Source: Kitasatospora cineracea (GTDB lineage Bacteria > Actinomycetota > Actinomycetes > Streptomycetales > Streptomycetaceae). Taken from it: a DNA stretch of 64,000 nt. The stretch is from NCBI RefSeq assembly GCF_003751605.1, contig NZ_RJVJ01000001.1, positions 2,790,001 through 2,854,000 on the forward strand, in the 5' to 3' direction. Every line of letters starts with the position of its first letter. The first letter of the stretch is position 1. Below, piece after piece: positions 28,765 to 36,905 of the stretch. Made by a program: the position numbers and the translations under genes. Under the pieces are notes generated by a model. The model saw nothing but the letters and a program-made list of their open reading frames with translations, did no database searches and had not been told where the DNA came from.

Positions 28765-29408
28765 GCCGGTCCGGGGCCTGGCCGCGCATCGTCTTCTGGC
28801 GGCACGGCCAGACCTCCTGGAACCTCGAATCGAGGTTCCAGGGCAGTACGGACATCGAGCTCACCGACCAGGGGATCTTCCAGGCCCAGCGGGCGGCCCG
28901 GCTGCTCGCCGGGCTCCGGCCCGACCTGCTGATCTCCTCCGACCTGCAGCGGGCCCGGCGCACCGCCGCCGAGCTCGCCGACCTCACCGGCCTCGAGGTG
29001 CACCACCACGAGGGCCTGCGGGAGACCTACGCGGGGGAGTGGCAGGGGCTCACCAACGCCGAGATCCGGGCCCGGTACCCGGAGCAGTACGAGGCGTGGG
29101 CGAACGGCGAGCAGGTGCGCCGCGGCGGCGGCGAGCTGGCCACCGAGGTGGCCGACCGGGCCGTCCCGGTGGTGCTGGACGCGGTGGACAAACTGCCGGA
29201 GGGCGGCACCCTGGTGGTGGTCAGCCACGGCGGCACCATCCGCACCATGATCGGCCGGATGCTGGGCCTGGATCCGCAGATGTGGGAGCGCTTCGGCGGC
29301 CTCTCCAACTGCTGCTGGTCGGTGCTCGGCGAGGACTCGCGCGGCTGGCGGCTGCTGGAGCACAACGCCGGCACCCTGCCGCAGCCGGTCATCGGCGACG
29401 AGACCTGA
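28761..29408 (+). CDS. Histidine phosphatase family protein with apparent CTG start
   Basis: A 215-residue phosphoglycerate-mutase-like phosphatase. The RHG motif is near the N-terminus (IVFWRHGQTSWN, about residues 10-21) and the second catalytic His in VVVSHGGTIRTM. No ATG, GTG or TTG exists in frame between the rsfS interior and this motif; the next internal start codons would remove the RHG. CTG 28761 overlaps the rsfS stop (CTGA) and has GGGGG six bases upstream (28750-28754), so it is the best start. Function in metabolism is unknown; the gene is a regular rsfS neighbour. Confidence 0.85.
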   Translation: MSRSGAWPRIVFWRHGQTSWNLESRFQGSTDIELTDQGIFQAQRAARLLAGLRPDLLISSDLQRARRTAAELADLTGLEVHHHEGLRETYAGEWQGLTNAEIRARYPEQYEAWANGEQVRRGGGELATEVADRAVPVVLDAVDKLPEGGTLVVVSHGGTIRTMIGRMLGLDPQMWERFGGLSNCCWSVLGEDSRGWRLLEHNAGTLPQPVIGDET

Positions 29409-29426
29409 GGCCCGACCGGCTCGGAT

Positions 29427-29456
29427 TTCACAGTTCCGGCTCCGACCGGCTAGAGT
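29427..29456 (+). promoter_or_regulatory. Promoter of the first two tRNA-Ala genes
   Basis: TTCACA (29427-29432), an 18-bp spacer and TAGAGT (29451-29456). Transcription from about 29463 would give a 54-base 5' leader before the first tRNA. Confidence 0.6.
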
Positions 29457-29516
29457 CTTCCTCGTTCGCAGCGAGGAACGCAGACGGGAAACCGGGGGCG
29501 GGAGTCGCGGAACTGC

Positions 29517-29589
29517 GGGGCTATAGCTCAGTTGGTAGAGCGATTGCATGGCATGCAATAGGTCAGGAGTTCGATTCTCCTTAGCTCCA
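29517..29589 (+). tRNA. tRNA-Ala (anticodon GGC), copy 1
   Basis: A 73-base cloverleaf. The acceptor GGGGCTA pairs with TAGCTCC with one G-U pair. The anticodon stem ATTGC/GCAAT encloses loop ATGGCAT, giving anticodon GGC, which reads GCC alanine codons, very common here. The T loop is TTCGATT. CCA is not encoded. Copy 2 follows 38 bp later, probably on the same transcript. Confidence 0.95.
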
Positions 29590-29627
29590 CTCCGCACCGG
29601 TGGTCCGTGAGTGGTCGTCAGTGTCGC

Positions 29628-29700
29628 GGGGCTATAGCTCAGTTGGTAGAGCGATTGCATGGCATGCAATAGGTCAGGAGTTCGATTCTCCTTAGCTCCA
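29628..29700 (+). tRNA. tRNA-Ala (anticodon GGC), copy 2
   Basis: Identical to copy 1 over all 73 bases. It is followed at once by a hairpin terminator. Confidence 0.95.
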
Positions 29701-29713
29701 CAGCAGTTCCGCG

Positions 29714-29742
29714 AGGCCGCTGCCCGATCAGGGTGGCGGCCT
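29714..29742 (+). terminator. Hairpin after tRNA-Ala copy 2
   Basis: AGGCCGCTGCCC pairs with GGGTGGCGGCCT (two weak pairs) around GATCA, 14 bases after the tRNA end. Confidence 0.7.
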
Positions 29743-29875
29743 TCGGTGTTTCCGGGGCGAGTGCGGAAGTGGCGGTCGAGGGCGGGCGTCGGCTCGGGGT
29801 TCGCGGGCGCGCCGGGGCCGGGGTGGGTGGCGGGTGCGGGGCAGGTCGGGGCCGCTGTCGGGGCGTCGGAACGGA

Positions 29876-29905
29876 TTAGGGCCGGGGGCGCCGACCGTGT
29901 ACAGT
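29876..29905 (+). promoter_or_regulatory. Candidate promoter of tRNA-Ala copy 3
   Basis: TTAGGG (29876-29881), an 18-bp spacer and TACAGT (29900-29905), about 46 bases before the tRNA. The -35 is weak. Confidence 0.45.
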
Positions 29906-29951
29906 TGGCGATGTCGCCGAGGGAAACCGCAGGTGACAGCAGCAAAAGCAT

Positions 29952-30024
29952 GGGGCTATAGCTCAGTTGGTAGAGCGATTGCATGGCATGCAATAGGTCA
30001 GGAGTTCGATTCTCCTTAGCTCCA
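29952..30024 (+). tRNA. tRNA-Ala (anticodon GGC), copy 3
   Basis: Identical to copies 1 and 2 but separated from them by 251 bp, with its own promoter and terminator. Confidence 0.95.
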
Positions 30025-30033
30025 CAGTAGTTC

Positions 30034-30061
30034 GAAGGCCGTCCCGTAAGGGGCGGCCTTC
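30034..30061 (+). terminator. Hairpin after tRNA-Ala copy 3
   Basis: GAAGGCCGTCCC pairs with GGGGCGGCCTTC (one G-U pair) with a GTAA tetraloop, nine bases after the tRNA. Confidence 0.8.
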
Positions 30062-30116
30062 GGCCGTTCACGGGACTTCCCTGCCGGGCGGAGCGCGGGG
30101 CCGCTACGGTCGTGCC

Positions 30117-31409
30117 ATGGCCGACCTGGTGCGAAAACGGAACGACGAGCTCGCCCGGATACTCCACCAGCTCGGTTGGAGCCCGGAGCGGCTGGCCCGT
30201 GAGGTGAACGCGGTGCTCCCGGCCGGCATGGCGATCAGCTCCACCGCCCCGTACAAGTGGCGGGACCGGGGCATGGTGCCGCGCTCGCCGCACGACCAGA
30301 CCGTCTGCGAGGTGCTGGGCCGCAGCGTCGGCATCGCGGTCACCTACGAGCAGCTCTGGGGGCAGATGGGCTCCCACCGGGGCGCCAAGATGCTCTCGCC
30401 CCGGCTGCTGACCGACCCGTGGACGGCCGACACCGCGCAGACCGCGCTCCGCGAGGCGGGCGCCGACGGCGCCCCGGTCCGCCTGACCGACCTGTTCCGC
30501 GGCGACGAACTGGAGCAGGCGGCCCGGCACTGGGCCTCCCCGCCGCCGCAGGTCACCGGCGGGGAGGGCGCACTGCGGATCGCCCCGGAGCAACTGGCCG
30601 ACCTGCAGCTGTCCTACGAATCCAAGCAGCGGCTGGAGCGGACCTACGGCGGCGGCCTGATCCTCGACCTCGCCAAGGCCGAACTCGCCATGGTGGGAAA
30701 GCTGTTGGAGCTCGGCAGCTACGACGAGCCGCTCGGCCGCAAGCTGTACGGGGCGGCCAGCCGACTGGCCCGGCTGGTGGGTTGGGCCAACTACGACATG
30801 GGCAACGACGCCGCCGCGCAGCGGGCCTTCGTCGCCGCGCTGCGGGCCGCGCACGTCTCCGGCGACCCGCGGCTCGGCGTCGGCGTGGTCGGCTGCCTCG
30901 CCGTCCAGGCGACGTACAACTCCGGGGGGCGGGGACTGGATCCGGTGGCGATGCTCTCCACCGCGCTGCGGGCCGCCGACGACGTGCTGACCCCGTGCGA
31001 GCGGGCCCTGCAGTTGGGGCGGATCGCCCGGGCGCACGGCCGCAAGGGGGAGCAGATCAGCGCGGAGGCGGTCGCCGAGCGGGCGTTCCGGGTGCTGGAG
31101 GACGTGCCGGAACACGCCCAGGAACGGGCCGACCTGGAGGGGATGATCGGCGAGGGGTACCTGCTGCTCGGCGAGCACGAGCAGGCGCGCAGCCTGCTGC
31201 TGACCGCGATCGACTCGCTCTCGATGGAACGGGCCCGGGTCAAGGCGCTGCTGATGGTGCGCCTCGCCGACTCCTACCGCCGCACCGGCGAGCGCACGGA
31301 GGCGGAGCGGACCGCCGACCGGGCCCGGCTGCTCGCGGCGGGCATGCAGTCGGCGCGGGTGGCCCGGGCCCTGCGGGACTTCGACACCGCGATGCGCGCG
31401 GAGGCGTAG
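30117..31409 (+). CDS. Helix-turn-helix/TPR regulator of streptomycete type
   Basis: A 430-residue cytoplasmic protein. TACGGT (30105-30110) ends six bases before ATG 30117, indicating a leaderless message. The N-terminus (about 10-70) looks like an atypical helix-turn-helix (LARILHQLGWSPERLAREVNAV... KWRDRGMVPRSPHDQTVCEVLG). From about 190 to 425 it consists of TPR-like helical pairs (AQRAFVAALRAAHVSGDP, ERADLEGMIGEGYLLLGEHEQARSLLLTAID, VRLADSYRRTGERTEAERTADRARLL). Streptomycetes encode many such proteins, some of which control differentiation or antibiotic genes, but none can be named from this sequence. Confidence 0.8.
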   Translation: MADLVRKRNDELARILHQLGWSPERLAREVNAVLPAGMAISSTAPYKWRDRGMVPRSPHDQTVCEVLGRSVGIAVTYEQLWGQMGSHRGAKMLSPRLLTDPWTADTAQTALREAGADGAPVRLTDLFRGDELEQAARHWASPPPQVTGGEGALRIAPEQLADLQLSYESKQRLERTYGGGLILDLAKAELAMVGKLLELGSYDEPLGRKLYGAASRLARLVGWANYDMGNDAAAQRAFVAALRAAHVSGDPRLGVGVVGCLAVQATYNSGGRGLDPVAMLSTALRAADDVLTPCERALQLGRIARAHGRKGEQISAEAVAERAFRVLEDVPEHAQERADLEGMIGEGYLLLGEHEQARSLLLTAIDSLSMERARVKALLMVRLADSYRRTGERTEAERTADRARLLAAGMQSARVARALRDFDTAMRAEA

Positions 31410-31532
31410 CGGCAGGCCGCGCGGGGCACCGGGCCGTGGCTGCGGGGAACGGGGCCCACGAGGGCCGCCCGGCAGGCCGGACGCGGGCGGGGGATTGACG
31501 CAGCGGGGCGAAAGGGGGTTGAGGGGGTGCGG

Positions 31533-31538
31533 TACCCT
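31533..31538 (+). promoter_or_regulatory. -10 box (TACCCT) of the leuS leader
   Basis: TACCCT lies six bases before the ATG of the leader peptide, so the leuS message probably begins at that ATG. A TTGACG at 31495-31500 is too far upstream to be its -35. Confidence 0.55.
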
Positions 31539-31544
31539 GAGCCC

Positions 31545-31583
31545 ATGCGAACCGTGCGCCTGCTTCTTAGCCGGCCGCGCTGA
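31545..31583 (+). CDS. Leucine-rich leader peptide of leuS
   Basis: A 12-codon frame encodes MRTVRLLLSRPR and ends in TGA. The three leucines use CTG-CTT-CTT; CTT is rare in this genome. It starts six bases after a TACCCT -10 box and is followed by stem-loops and a T-run terminator before leuS. This is the classic set-up of ribosome-mediated attenuation, with stalling at leucine codons when charged tRNA-Leu is scarce. I recall that attenuators before leuS were predicted in some Streptomyces by comparative genomics. Confidence 0.78.
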   Translation: MRTVRLLLSRPR

Positions 31584-31589
31584 CCAGGA

Positions 31590-31640
31590 CCGGCTTGAAG
31601 GCCGGAGTCGGCGTGGCGTCCCCTCCTGCGGAGGGGTTTT
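31590..31640 (+). terminator. leuS attenuator: alternative stems and intrinsic terminator
   Basis: The terminator is CCCCTCC-TGC-GGAGGGG followed by TTTTCT (31620-31642). Upstream, CCGGC (31590-31594) can pair with GCCGG (31601-31605), while AGCCGG in the leader ORF (31569-31574) can instead pair with CCGGCT (31590-31595). These two pairings exclude each other, as attenuation requires. The exact anti-terminator was not resolved by eye. Confidence 0.7.
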
Positions 31641-31691
31641 CTGCTTTCTACGGCCTGTTCGCTGACTGATGACGATGGAGCCTGAAGGACC

Positions 31692-34565
31692 ATGAGCGAG
31701 ACGACCCCCGCTTCCGGCGCGGCCGAAGCCGCCACCGAGCCTTTCCGCTACGGCGCCGCGCTGGCCGCCGAGATCGAGTCCCGCTGGCAGGACCTGTGGG
31801 AGAAGGAGGGGACGTTCAACGCCCCCAACCCGACCGGCCCGCTGGCCGACGGCTCGCCCGTCGCCACGAAGCCCCACAGCTTCATCATGGACATGTTCCC
31901 GTACCCGTCGGGTTCGGGCCTGCACGTCGGCCACCCGCTGGGGTACATCGCCACCGACGTCTACGCCCGCTTCCAGCGGATGAACGGCCACAACGTCCTG
32001 CACACCCTGGGCTACGACGCCTTCGGCCTGCCCGCCGAGCAGTACGCGGTGCAGCACGGAGTGCACCCGCGGGTGTCCACCGAGGACAACATCGCCAACA
32101 TGCGCCGCCAGCTGCGCCGGCTGGGCCTGGGCCACGACCCGCGCCGCTCGATCTCCACGATCGACCCCGAGTACTACCGCTGGACCCAGTGGATCTTCCT
32201 GCAGATCTTCAACTCCTGGTACGACGAGGCCGCCGGCAAGGCCCGCCCGATCGCCGAGCTGATCGCCGAGTTCGAGTCCGGCGCGCGCGAGGTGCCGGGC
32301 GGCCGCGACTGGGCCGGGCTGTCCGGCATCGAGCGCGACGAGGTGCTGGGCGAGTACCGGCTGGCCTACTCCAAGGAGGTGCCGGTCAACTGGTGCCCCG
32401 GCCTGGGCACCGTGCTGGCCAACGAGGAGGTCACCGCGGACGGCCGCTCCGAGCGCGGCAACTTCCCGGTGTTCAAGTCGAACCTGCGCCAGTGGATGAT
32501 GCGCATCACCGCTTACGCGGACCGCCTGATCGGCGACCTGGACCTGCTGGACTGGCCCGAGGCGATCAAGCTGCAGCAGCGCAACTGGATCGGCCGCTCC
32601 GAAGGCGCCCGGGTGGACTTCCCGGTCGGCGGCGACACCGTCACCGTCTTCACCACCCGCCCCGACACCCTGTTCGGCGCCACCTACATGGTGCTGGCCC
32701 CCGAGCACGCCCTGGTCGACACGATCGTCCCCGCCGAGTGGCCGGCCGGCACCCGCGACGAGTGGACCGGCGGCGCCGCCGACCCGGCCTCCGCCGTCGC
32801 CGCCTACCGGGCCGCGGCCGCCGCCAAGTCCGACGTGGAGCGCCAGGCCGACGCCAAGGTCAAGACCGGTGTGTTCACCGGCGCCTTCGCGGCCAACCCG
32901 GTCAGCGGCGAGCAGATCCCGGTGTTCATCGCCGACTACGTGCTGATGGGCTACGGCACCGGCGCGATCATGGCCGTCCCGGCGCACGACAGCCGCGACT
33001 TCGCCTTCGCGCAGGCGTTCAACCTGCCGATGCGCTGCGTGGTGCAGCCGACCGACGGGCGCGGCGAGGACCCGCACACCTGGGACGGCGCCTTCGACAC
33101 CTACGACTCGGTGCTGGTCAACTCCGAGCGCGACGGCCTGTCGCTGAACGGCCTGTCCGTGATCGACGCCAAGGCCCGGGTCACCGCCTGGCTGAGCGAG
33201 CGGGGCATCGGCGAAGGCACCGTCAACTACCGTCTGCGCGACTGGCTGTTCAGCCGCCAGCGGTACTGGGGCGAGCCCTTCCCGATCGTCTACGACGAGA
33301 GCGGCGCGATGCACGCGCTGCCCGAGTCGATGCTGCCGGTCGAGGTTCCCGAGGTGGACGACTACTCGCCGCACACCTACGACCCCGACGACGCCGCCTC
33401 CTCGCCGAAGACCCCGCTGTCCCGCAACGAGGACTGGGTCAACGTCGAGCTGGACCTGGGCGACGGCGTCAAGACCTACCGCCGCGAGACCAACACCATG
33501 CCCAACTGGGCGGGTTCGTGCTGGTACGAGCTGCGCTACGTCGACCCGGTCAACTCCTCCGCGGTGGTCGACCCGGCCAACGAGTCCTACTGGATGGGCC
33601 CGACCGCCGAGAAGCCGGCCGGCGGCGTCGACCTGTACGTCGGCGGTGCCGAGCACGCCGTGCTGCACCTGCTGTACGCCCGCTTCTGGCACAAGGTGCT
33701 GCACGACCTGGGCTACGTCTCCTCGGTCGAGCCGTTCCACAAGCTGTTTAACCAGGGCATGATCACCGCCGACGTCTACCGCGACGACCGGGGCTTCCCG
33801 GTGCCCGCGGCGGAGGTCGAGGAGCGCGACGGCCAGTACTACTGGGACGGCGAGCCGGTCCGCCGCGAGGCGGGCAAGATGGGCAAGTCGCTGAAGAACG
33901 CGGTCGCCCCCGACGAGATCGCCGACGAGTACGGCGCGGACACGCTGCGCCTGTACGAGATGGCGATGGGCCCGCTGGACGTCTCCCGCCCCTGGGACAC
34001 CCGCGCCGTGGTCGGCTCCTACCGCTTCCTGCAGCGGCTGTGGCGCAACGTCGTCTCGGAGGTCACCGGCGAGCTGGTGGTCACCGAGGAGGAGCCGGAC
34101 GAGGCGACGCTGCGCGCCCTGCACAAGGCGATCGACGGCATCCGCGGCGACATGGCCGGCATGCGGTTCAACACCGCGGTGGCCAAGGCCATCGAGCTGA
34201 ACAACTTCCTGGTGAAGCGCGGCTCCACGCCGCGTTCGGTGGCCGAGCAGATCGTCCTGCTGGTCGCCCCGCTGGCGCCGCACATCGCCGAGGAGCTGTG
34301 GCGCCGCCTGGGCCACGAGGAGTCGCTGGCCTTCGCGGACTACCCGGTCGCGGACCCGGCGTACGTGGTCGACGAGACCGTGACCTGCGTCGTGCAGATC
34401 AAGGGCAAGGTCAAGGCCCGCCTGGAGGTCCCGCCGTCGATCTCGGACGCCGAACTGGAGGCGATGGCCCTGGCCGACCCGGCCGTGGTCGCGGCCGTCG
34501 GCGGTGCGGAGGTGCGCAAGGTCATCGCCCGCGCGCCGAAGCTGGTGAACATCGTCACTGCCTGA
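31692..34565 (+). CDS. leuS: Leucyl-tRNA synthetase
   Basis: A 957-residue class I synthetase that charges tRNA-Leu. Start ATG 31692; GAAGGACC upstream serves as ribosome site. The HIGH motif appears as [17 protein letters not shown], the large CP1 editing insert spans about residues 290-500, and the KMSKS loop is KMGKSLKNA. The N-terminal extension (about 40 residues, Ala-rich) is common in actinobacteria. The gene is under a predicted leucine attenuator, so its expression should rise when leucyl-tRNA is low. Confidence 0.97.
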   Translation: MSETTPASGAAEAATEPFRYGAALAAEIESRWQDLWEKEGTFNAPNPTGPLADGSPVATKPHSFIMDMFPYPSGSGLHVGHPLGYIATDVYARFQRMNGHNVLHTLGYDAFGLPAEQYAVQHGVHPRVSTEDNIANMRRQLRRLGLGHDPRRSISTIDPEYYRWTQWIFLQIFNSWYDEAAGKARPIAELIAEFESGAREVPGGRDWAGLSGIERDEVLGEYRLAYSKEVPVNWCPGLGTVLANEEVTADGRSERGNFPVFKSNLRQWMMRITAYADRLIGDLDLLDWPEAIKLQQRNWIGRSEGARVDFPVGGDTVTVFTTRPDTLFGATYMVLAPEHALVDTIVPAEWPAGTRDEWTGGAADPASAVAAYRAAAAAKSDVERQADAKVKTGVFTGAFAANPVSGEQIPVFIADYVLMGYGTGAIMAVPAHDSRDFAFAQAFNLPMRCVVQPTDGRGEDPHTWDGAFDTYDSVLVNSERDGLSLNGLSVIDAKARVTAWLSERGIGEGTVNYRLRDWLFSRQRYWGEPFPIVYDESGAMHALPESMLPVEVPEVDDYSPHTYDPDDAASSPKTPLSRNEDWVNVELDLGDGVKTYRRETNTMPNWAGSCWYELRYVDPVNSSAVVDPANESYWMGPTAEKPAGGVDLYVGGAEHAVLHLLYARFWHKVLHDLGYVSSVEPFHKLFNQGMITADVYRDDRGFPVPAAEVEERDGQYYWDGEPVRREAGKMGKSLKNAVAPDEIADEYGADTLRLYEMAMGPLDVSRPWDTRAVVGSYRFLQRLWRNVVSEVTGELVVTEEEPDEATLRALHKAIDGIRGDMAGMRFNTAVAKAIELNNFLVKRGSTPRSVAEQIVLLVAPLAPHIAEELWRRLGHEESLAFADYPVADPAYVVDETVTCVVQIKGKVKARLEVPPSISDAELEAMALADPAVVAAVGGAEVRKVIARAPKLVNIVTA

Positions 34566-34598
34566 CGGGAACCGGGCTGGCGTGCTGTCAGCCGGTCC

Positions 34599-34632
34599 GG
34601 GCCGGTCGCCCCCGTGACGGGGTGGCCGGCCC
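34599..34632 (+). terminator. Hairpin after leuS
   Basis: GGGCCGGTCGCCCC pairs with GGGGTGGCCGGCCC with two weak positions. The rest of the 361-bp gap (34566-34926) has no supported gene; TACGGT at 34851-34856 is a possible -10 box for the next gene. Confidence 0.65.
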
Positions 34633-34926
34633 TTCGTCGTCCGTGCGTACGGGCGGGCGGGCAGCCGGAGGAATGCGAACAAGGCGGCTCCGTTCTTCGT
34701 GGGTGGGCACGGTGGGCGGGCGCGGACCGGGGACCGGCGGGCGCGCACCGTCCGGGGAGTCAGGGAGATCGCTTGGGGGACATCCCTGAGCTGTCCCTGA
34801 TCTCGGGCCGGAGAAACGTCCACGGCCTCCTGTCGGACGCCGCTCCGGGCTACGGTGGAAGTCCGGCGGACAAGCGGACCGCACCGGGCGGTCCAGGGTC
34901 GGTCACGGGCGGAAGGTGGGCTCCCG

Positions 34927-35709
34927 ATGGAAGCGCTCGGTGTGGTGGTGGCGCTGGTCGCGCTGTTCGGGGTGACGCTGCTGGTGATGGCCGTGGTCGG
35001 AACGGTGAAGGCGGCGAAGGCGGTGGCGGCCAAGGTCGACCGGCACAGCACCAACGCCCAGCGGGCGGTGGAGAACGCGGCCCTGAAGGCGAAGAGCCTC
35101 ACCAGGCCGGGTGAGCAGGGCCGGATCGCCGCGCTCCGGCTGTCCCTGCGCACCGGGCTGGACTCCACCCGTCAGGTCCTGGAATCCGGCCTGCCGCAGG
35201 ACGGCCAGCTCGGCGACGCGCTCCAGCTCCTCGCCCGCCTCGACTCGCACGCCGCGGAGCTCGACGCCGAACTCCGCATGCTGGAGCGGGAGCCGATGAG
35301 CAGCCGGGTCACCGCCAAACTCCCCGAACTGCGTGAGCGCACCGAACGGATCACCCACTCCGCGGACTCCCTGCGCTGGGCCGCCCAGGACCGGATGCGC
35401 CGCTTCGCCGACGACGAACTCGCCCGCCTCGGCAAGGAGTGCCAGGACGAGGCCGGCGCCCTGCGGCACTGGACCCCGGCCGACCCCGGCGCTGCCGACG
35501 GCCCCGAATCCGCTTCGGCCGCCGCCCACGCAACGGGCTCCCCGGGCACGGCCTCCGCTTCTGCGGAGGAGCCCGCCGACCGCCGCAAGGGACTGGGCGC
35601 CGGCCGCCCGACCAGCGCCGAGGAACTGCTCGGACTGGCAGCCGAGCCGCTCTCCCGCCTCGCCGACCGCCTCCGCAAGCCGAACCCGGCAGGACCCAAC
35701 CGCCCCTGA
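34927..35709 (+). CDS. Single-pass membrane protein with helical cytoplasmic domain
   Basis: A 260-residue protein of unknown function. I chose ATG 34927, because the membrane helix starts directly after it (ALGVVVALVALFGVTLLVMAVVGTV). The middle (about 60-185) is a long charged helical region (LSLRTGLDSTRQVLESGL, AELDAELRMLEREP, LPELRERTERITHSADSLRWAAQDRMRRF) with coiled-coil character. The C-terminal 75 residues are Ala/Pro-rich and disordered. No catalytic motif is visible. Confidence 0.78.
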   Translation: MEALGVVVALVALFGVTLLVMAVVGTVKAAKAVAAKVDRHSTNAQRAVENAALKAKSLTRPGEQGRIAALRLSLRTGLDSTRQVLESGLPQDGQLGDALQLLARLDSHAAELDAELRMLEREPMSSRVTAKLPELRERTERITHSADSLRWAAQDRMRRFADDELARLGKECQDEAGALRHWTPADPGAADGPESASAAAHATGSPGTASASAEEPADRRKGLGAGRPTSAEELLGLAAEPLSRLADRLRKPNPAGPNRP

Positions 35710-35827
35710 CCCCGCGTCACGGGATGGTCGCTGTCCGTGCTCGGAGAAGTTACCCTCCGCCTTTGGGGGAAAACCACCGAATATCGAGTGCTGTCCTCGC
35801 GGCCTTGCGGCGGGTAACCTCCGGCAC

Positions 35828-36793
35828 ATGCCCGGCCACCTCGCACTTGTCACGGATTCCACCGCGTATCTGCCCCAGCAGGCGGTGGACCGTCACCGAA
35901 TCCAGGTGGTCCCGCTCAGCGTCGCGGTGGGTGACGAGGTCTTCGCCGAAGGTGTCGAGATCTCCCCGAAGGACGTTGCCGAAGCCCTGCGCTCCAAGCA
36001 GCGGGTGACGACGTCCCGCCCCAGCCCCGAGACCTTCGCGGCCGCCTACCGGGCGGCCGCCGAAGCCGGTGCGCGCGGCGTCGTCTCGATCCACCTGTCA
36101 GCCGAACTCTCCGGCACCGTGGAAGCCGCCCAGCTGGCGGCTGCCGCAGCACCGATCCCGGTCCGAGTGGTCGACAGCCGGCTCGTCGGGATGGCCCTGG
36201 GCGGCTGCGTGCTGGCCGCTGCCGAGTCGGTCGCGGCCCTGGAAGCGGCCCGCGCAGGTTCGGTGCCCGGGGACGGGGACGGGGACGGGGGCGGGGGCGG
36301 GGACGGCGGCGGCGGTGACGGGGCTGTGGGCGCCGGTACTGCTGTGGCGGACCTCGACCAGGTGGTCGCCTCCGCCGAGGCCCGGGCCGCCGGTACCGCC
36401 GGTTTCTTCTACGTCGACACCTTGGAACACCTGCGGCGCGGGGGCCGGATCGGCACCGCCCAGGCGCTGGTCGGCTCCGCGCTGGCGGTCAAACCGCTGC
36501 TGCACCTCTCCGGCGGGCGGATCGAGCCGTTGGAGAAGGTTCGTACGGCCTCCCGGGCGATCGCCCGGCTGGAGGAGATCGCGGTCGAGTGGGCGGCGCA
36601 ACAGCCGGTGGACATCACCGTTCACCACCTGGCCGCCGCGCACCGGGCCGAGCCACTGGCAGAACGGCTGCGGGAGCGGGTGCCCGGGCTGAGGGAGCTC
36701 TACGTCAGCGAGGTCGGTGCTGTCATCGGCGCGCACGTCGGCCCCGGCCTGCTGGCCGTCGTGGTGTCCCCGGTCGTTGCGTCGCCGCACTGA
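35828..36793 (+). CDS. DegV-family fatty-acid-binding protein with Gly/Asp insert
   Basis: A 321-residue DegV protein. These bind a fatty acid between two domains; some are FakB subunits of fatty acid kinase. The start ATG 35828 is seven bases after TAACCT (35815-35820), so it is probably leaderless. Typical blocks are LALVTDSTAYLP, VTTSRPSPETFAAAYR, VSIHLSAELSGTVEAA, VVDSRLVGMALGG, FYVDTLEHLRRGGRIG and LAVKPLLHLSGGRIEPLEKVRT. About 30 residues of Gly/Asp repeats (36265-36345) interrupt the helix that normally follows residue 145. The DNA there is a run of GGGGAC/GGGGGC units. Confidence 0.93.
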   Translation: MPGHLALVTDSTAYLPQQAVDRHRIQVVPLSVAVGDEVFAEGVEISPKDVAEALRSKQRVTTSRPSPETFAAAYRAAAEAGARGVVSIHLSAELSGTVEAAQLAAAAAPIPVRVVDSRLVGMALGGCVLAAAESVAALEAARAGSVPGDGDGDGGGGGDGGGGDGAVGAGTAVADLDQVVASAEARAAGTAGFFYVDTLEHLRRGGRIGTAQALVGSALAVKPLLHLSGGRIEPLEKVRTASRAIARLEEIAVEWAAQQPVDITVHHLAAAHRAEPLAERLRERVPGLRELYVSEVGAVIGAHVGPGLLAVVVSPVVASPH

Positions 36794-36827
36794 ACCCGGC
36801 CTGAATCACTCGTTCGAGTGACAAGAG

Positions 36828-36853
36828 TTATCCACAGGCCGGAGTTATCCACA
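36828..36853 (+). promoter_or_regulatory. Twin perfect DnaA boxes upstream of comEA
   Basis: TTATCCACA occurs at 36828-36836 and 36845-36853, both within the longer unit AGTTATCCACAGG and exactly 17 bp apart. This matches the general DnaA-box consensus. They lie about 40 bp upstream of the comEA -10 box (TACTGT, 36893-36898), just beyond a small inverted repeat CACTCG-TT-CGAGTG (36807-36820). Confidence 0.7.
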
Positions 36854-36905
36854 GGGGTGGGCGAATTCTCCGACGGTCTGTCAGCACCGTTCTACTGTCC
36901 TCGCC

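Noticed and set aside
28632..35168. A 2,178-codon open frame on the minus strand
   Set aside because: It is antisense to rsfS, the phosphatase, three tRNAs, a regulator and leuS. Its repeated GAKENRTPDLLHAM peptide is simply the reverse reading of the tRNA-Ala genes, an artefact known from databases.
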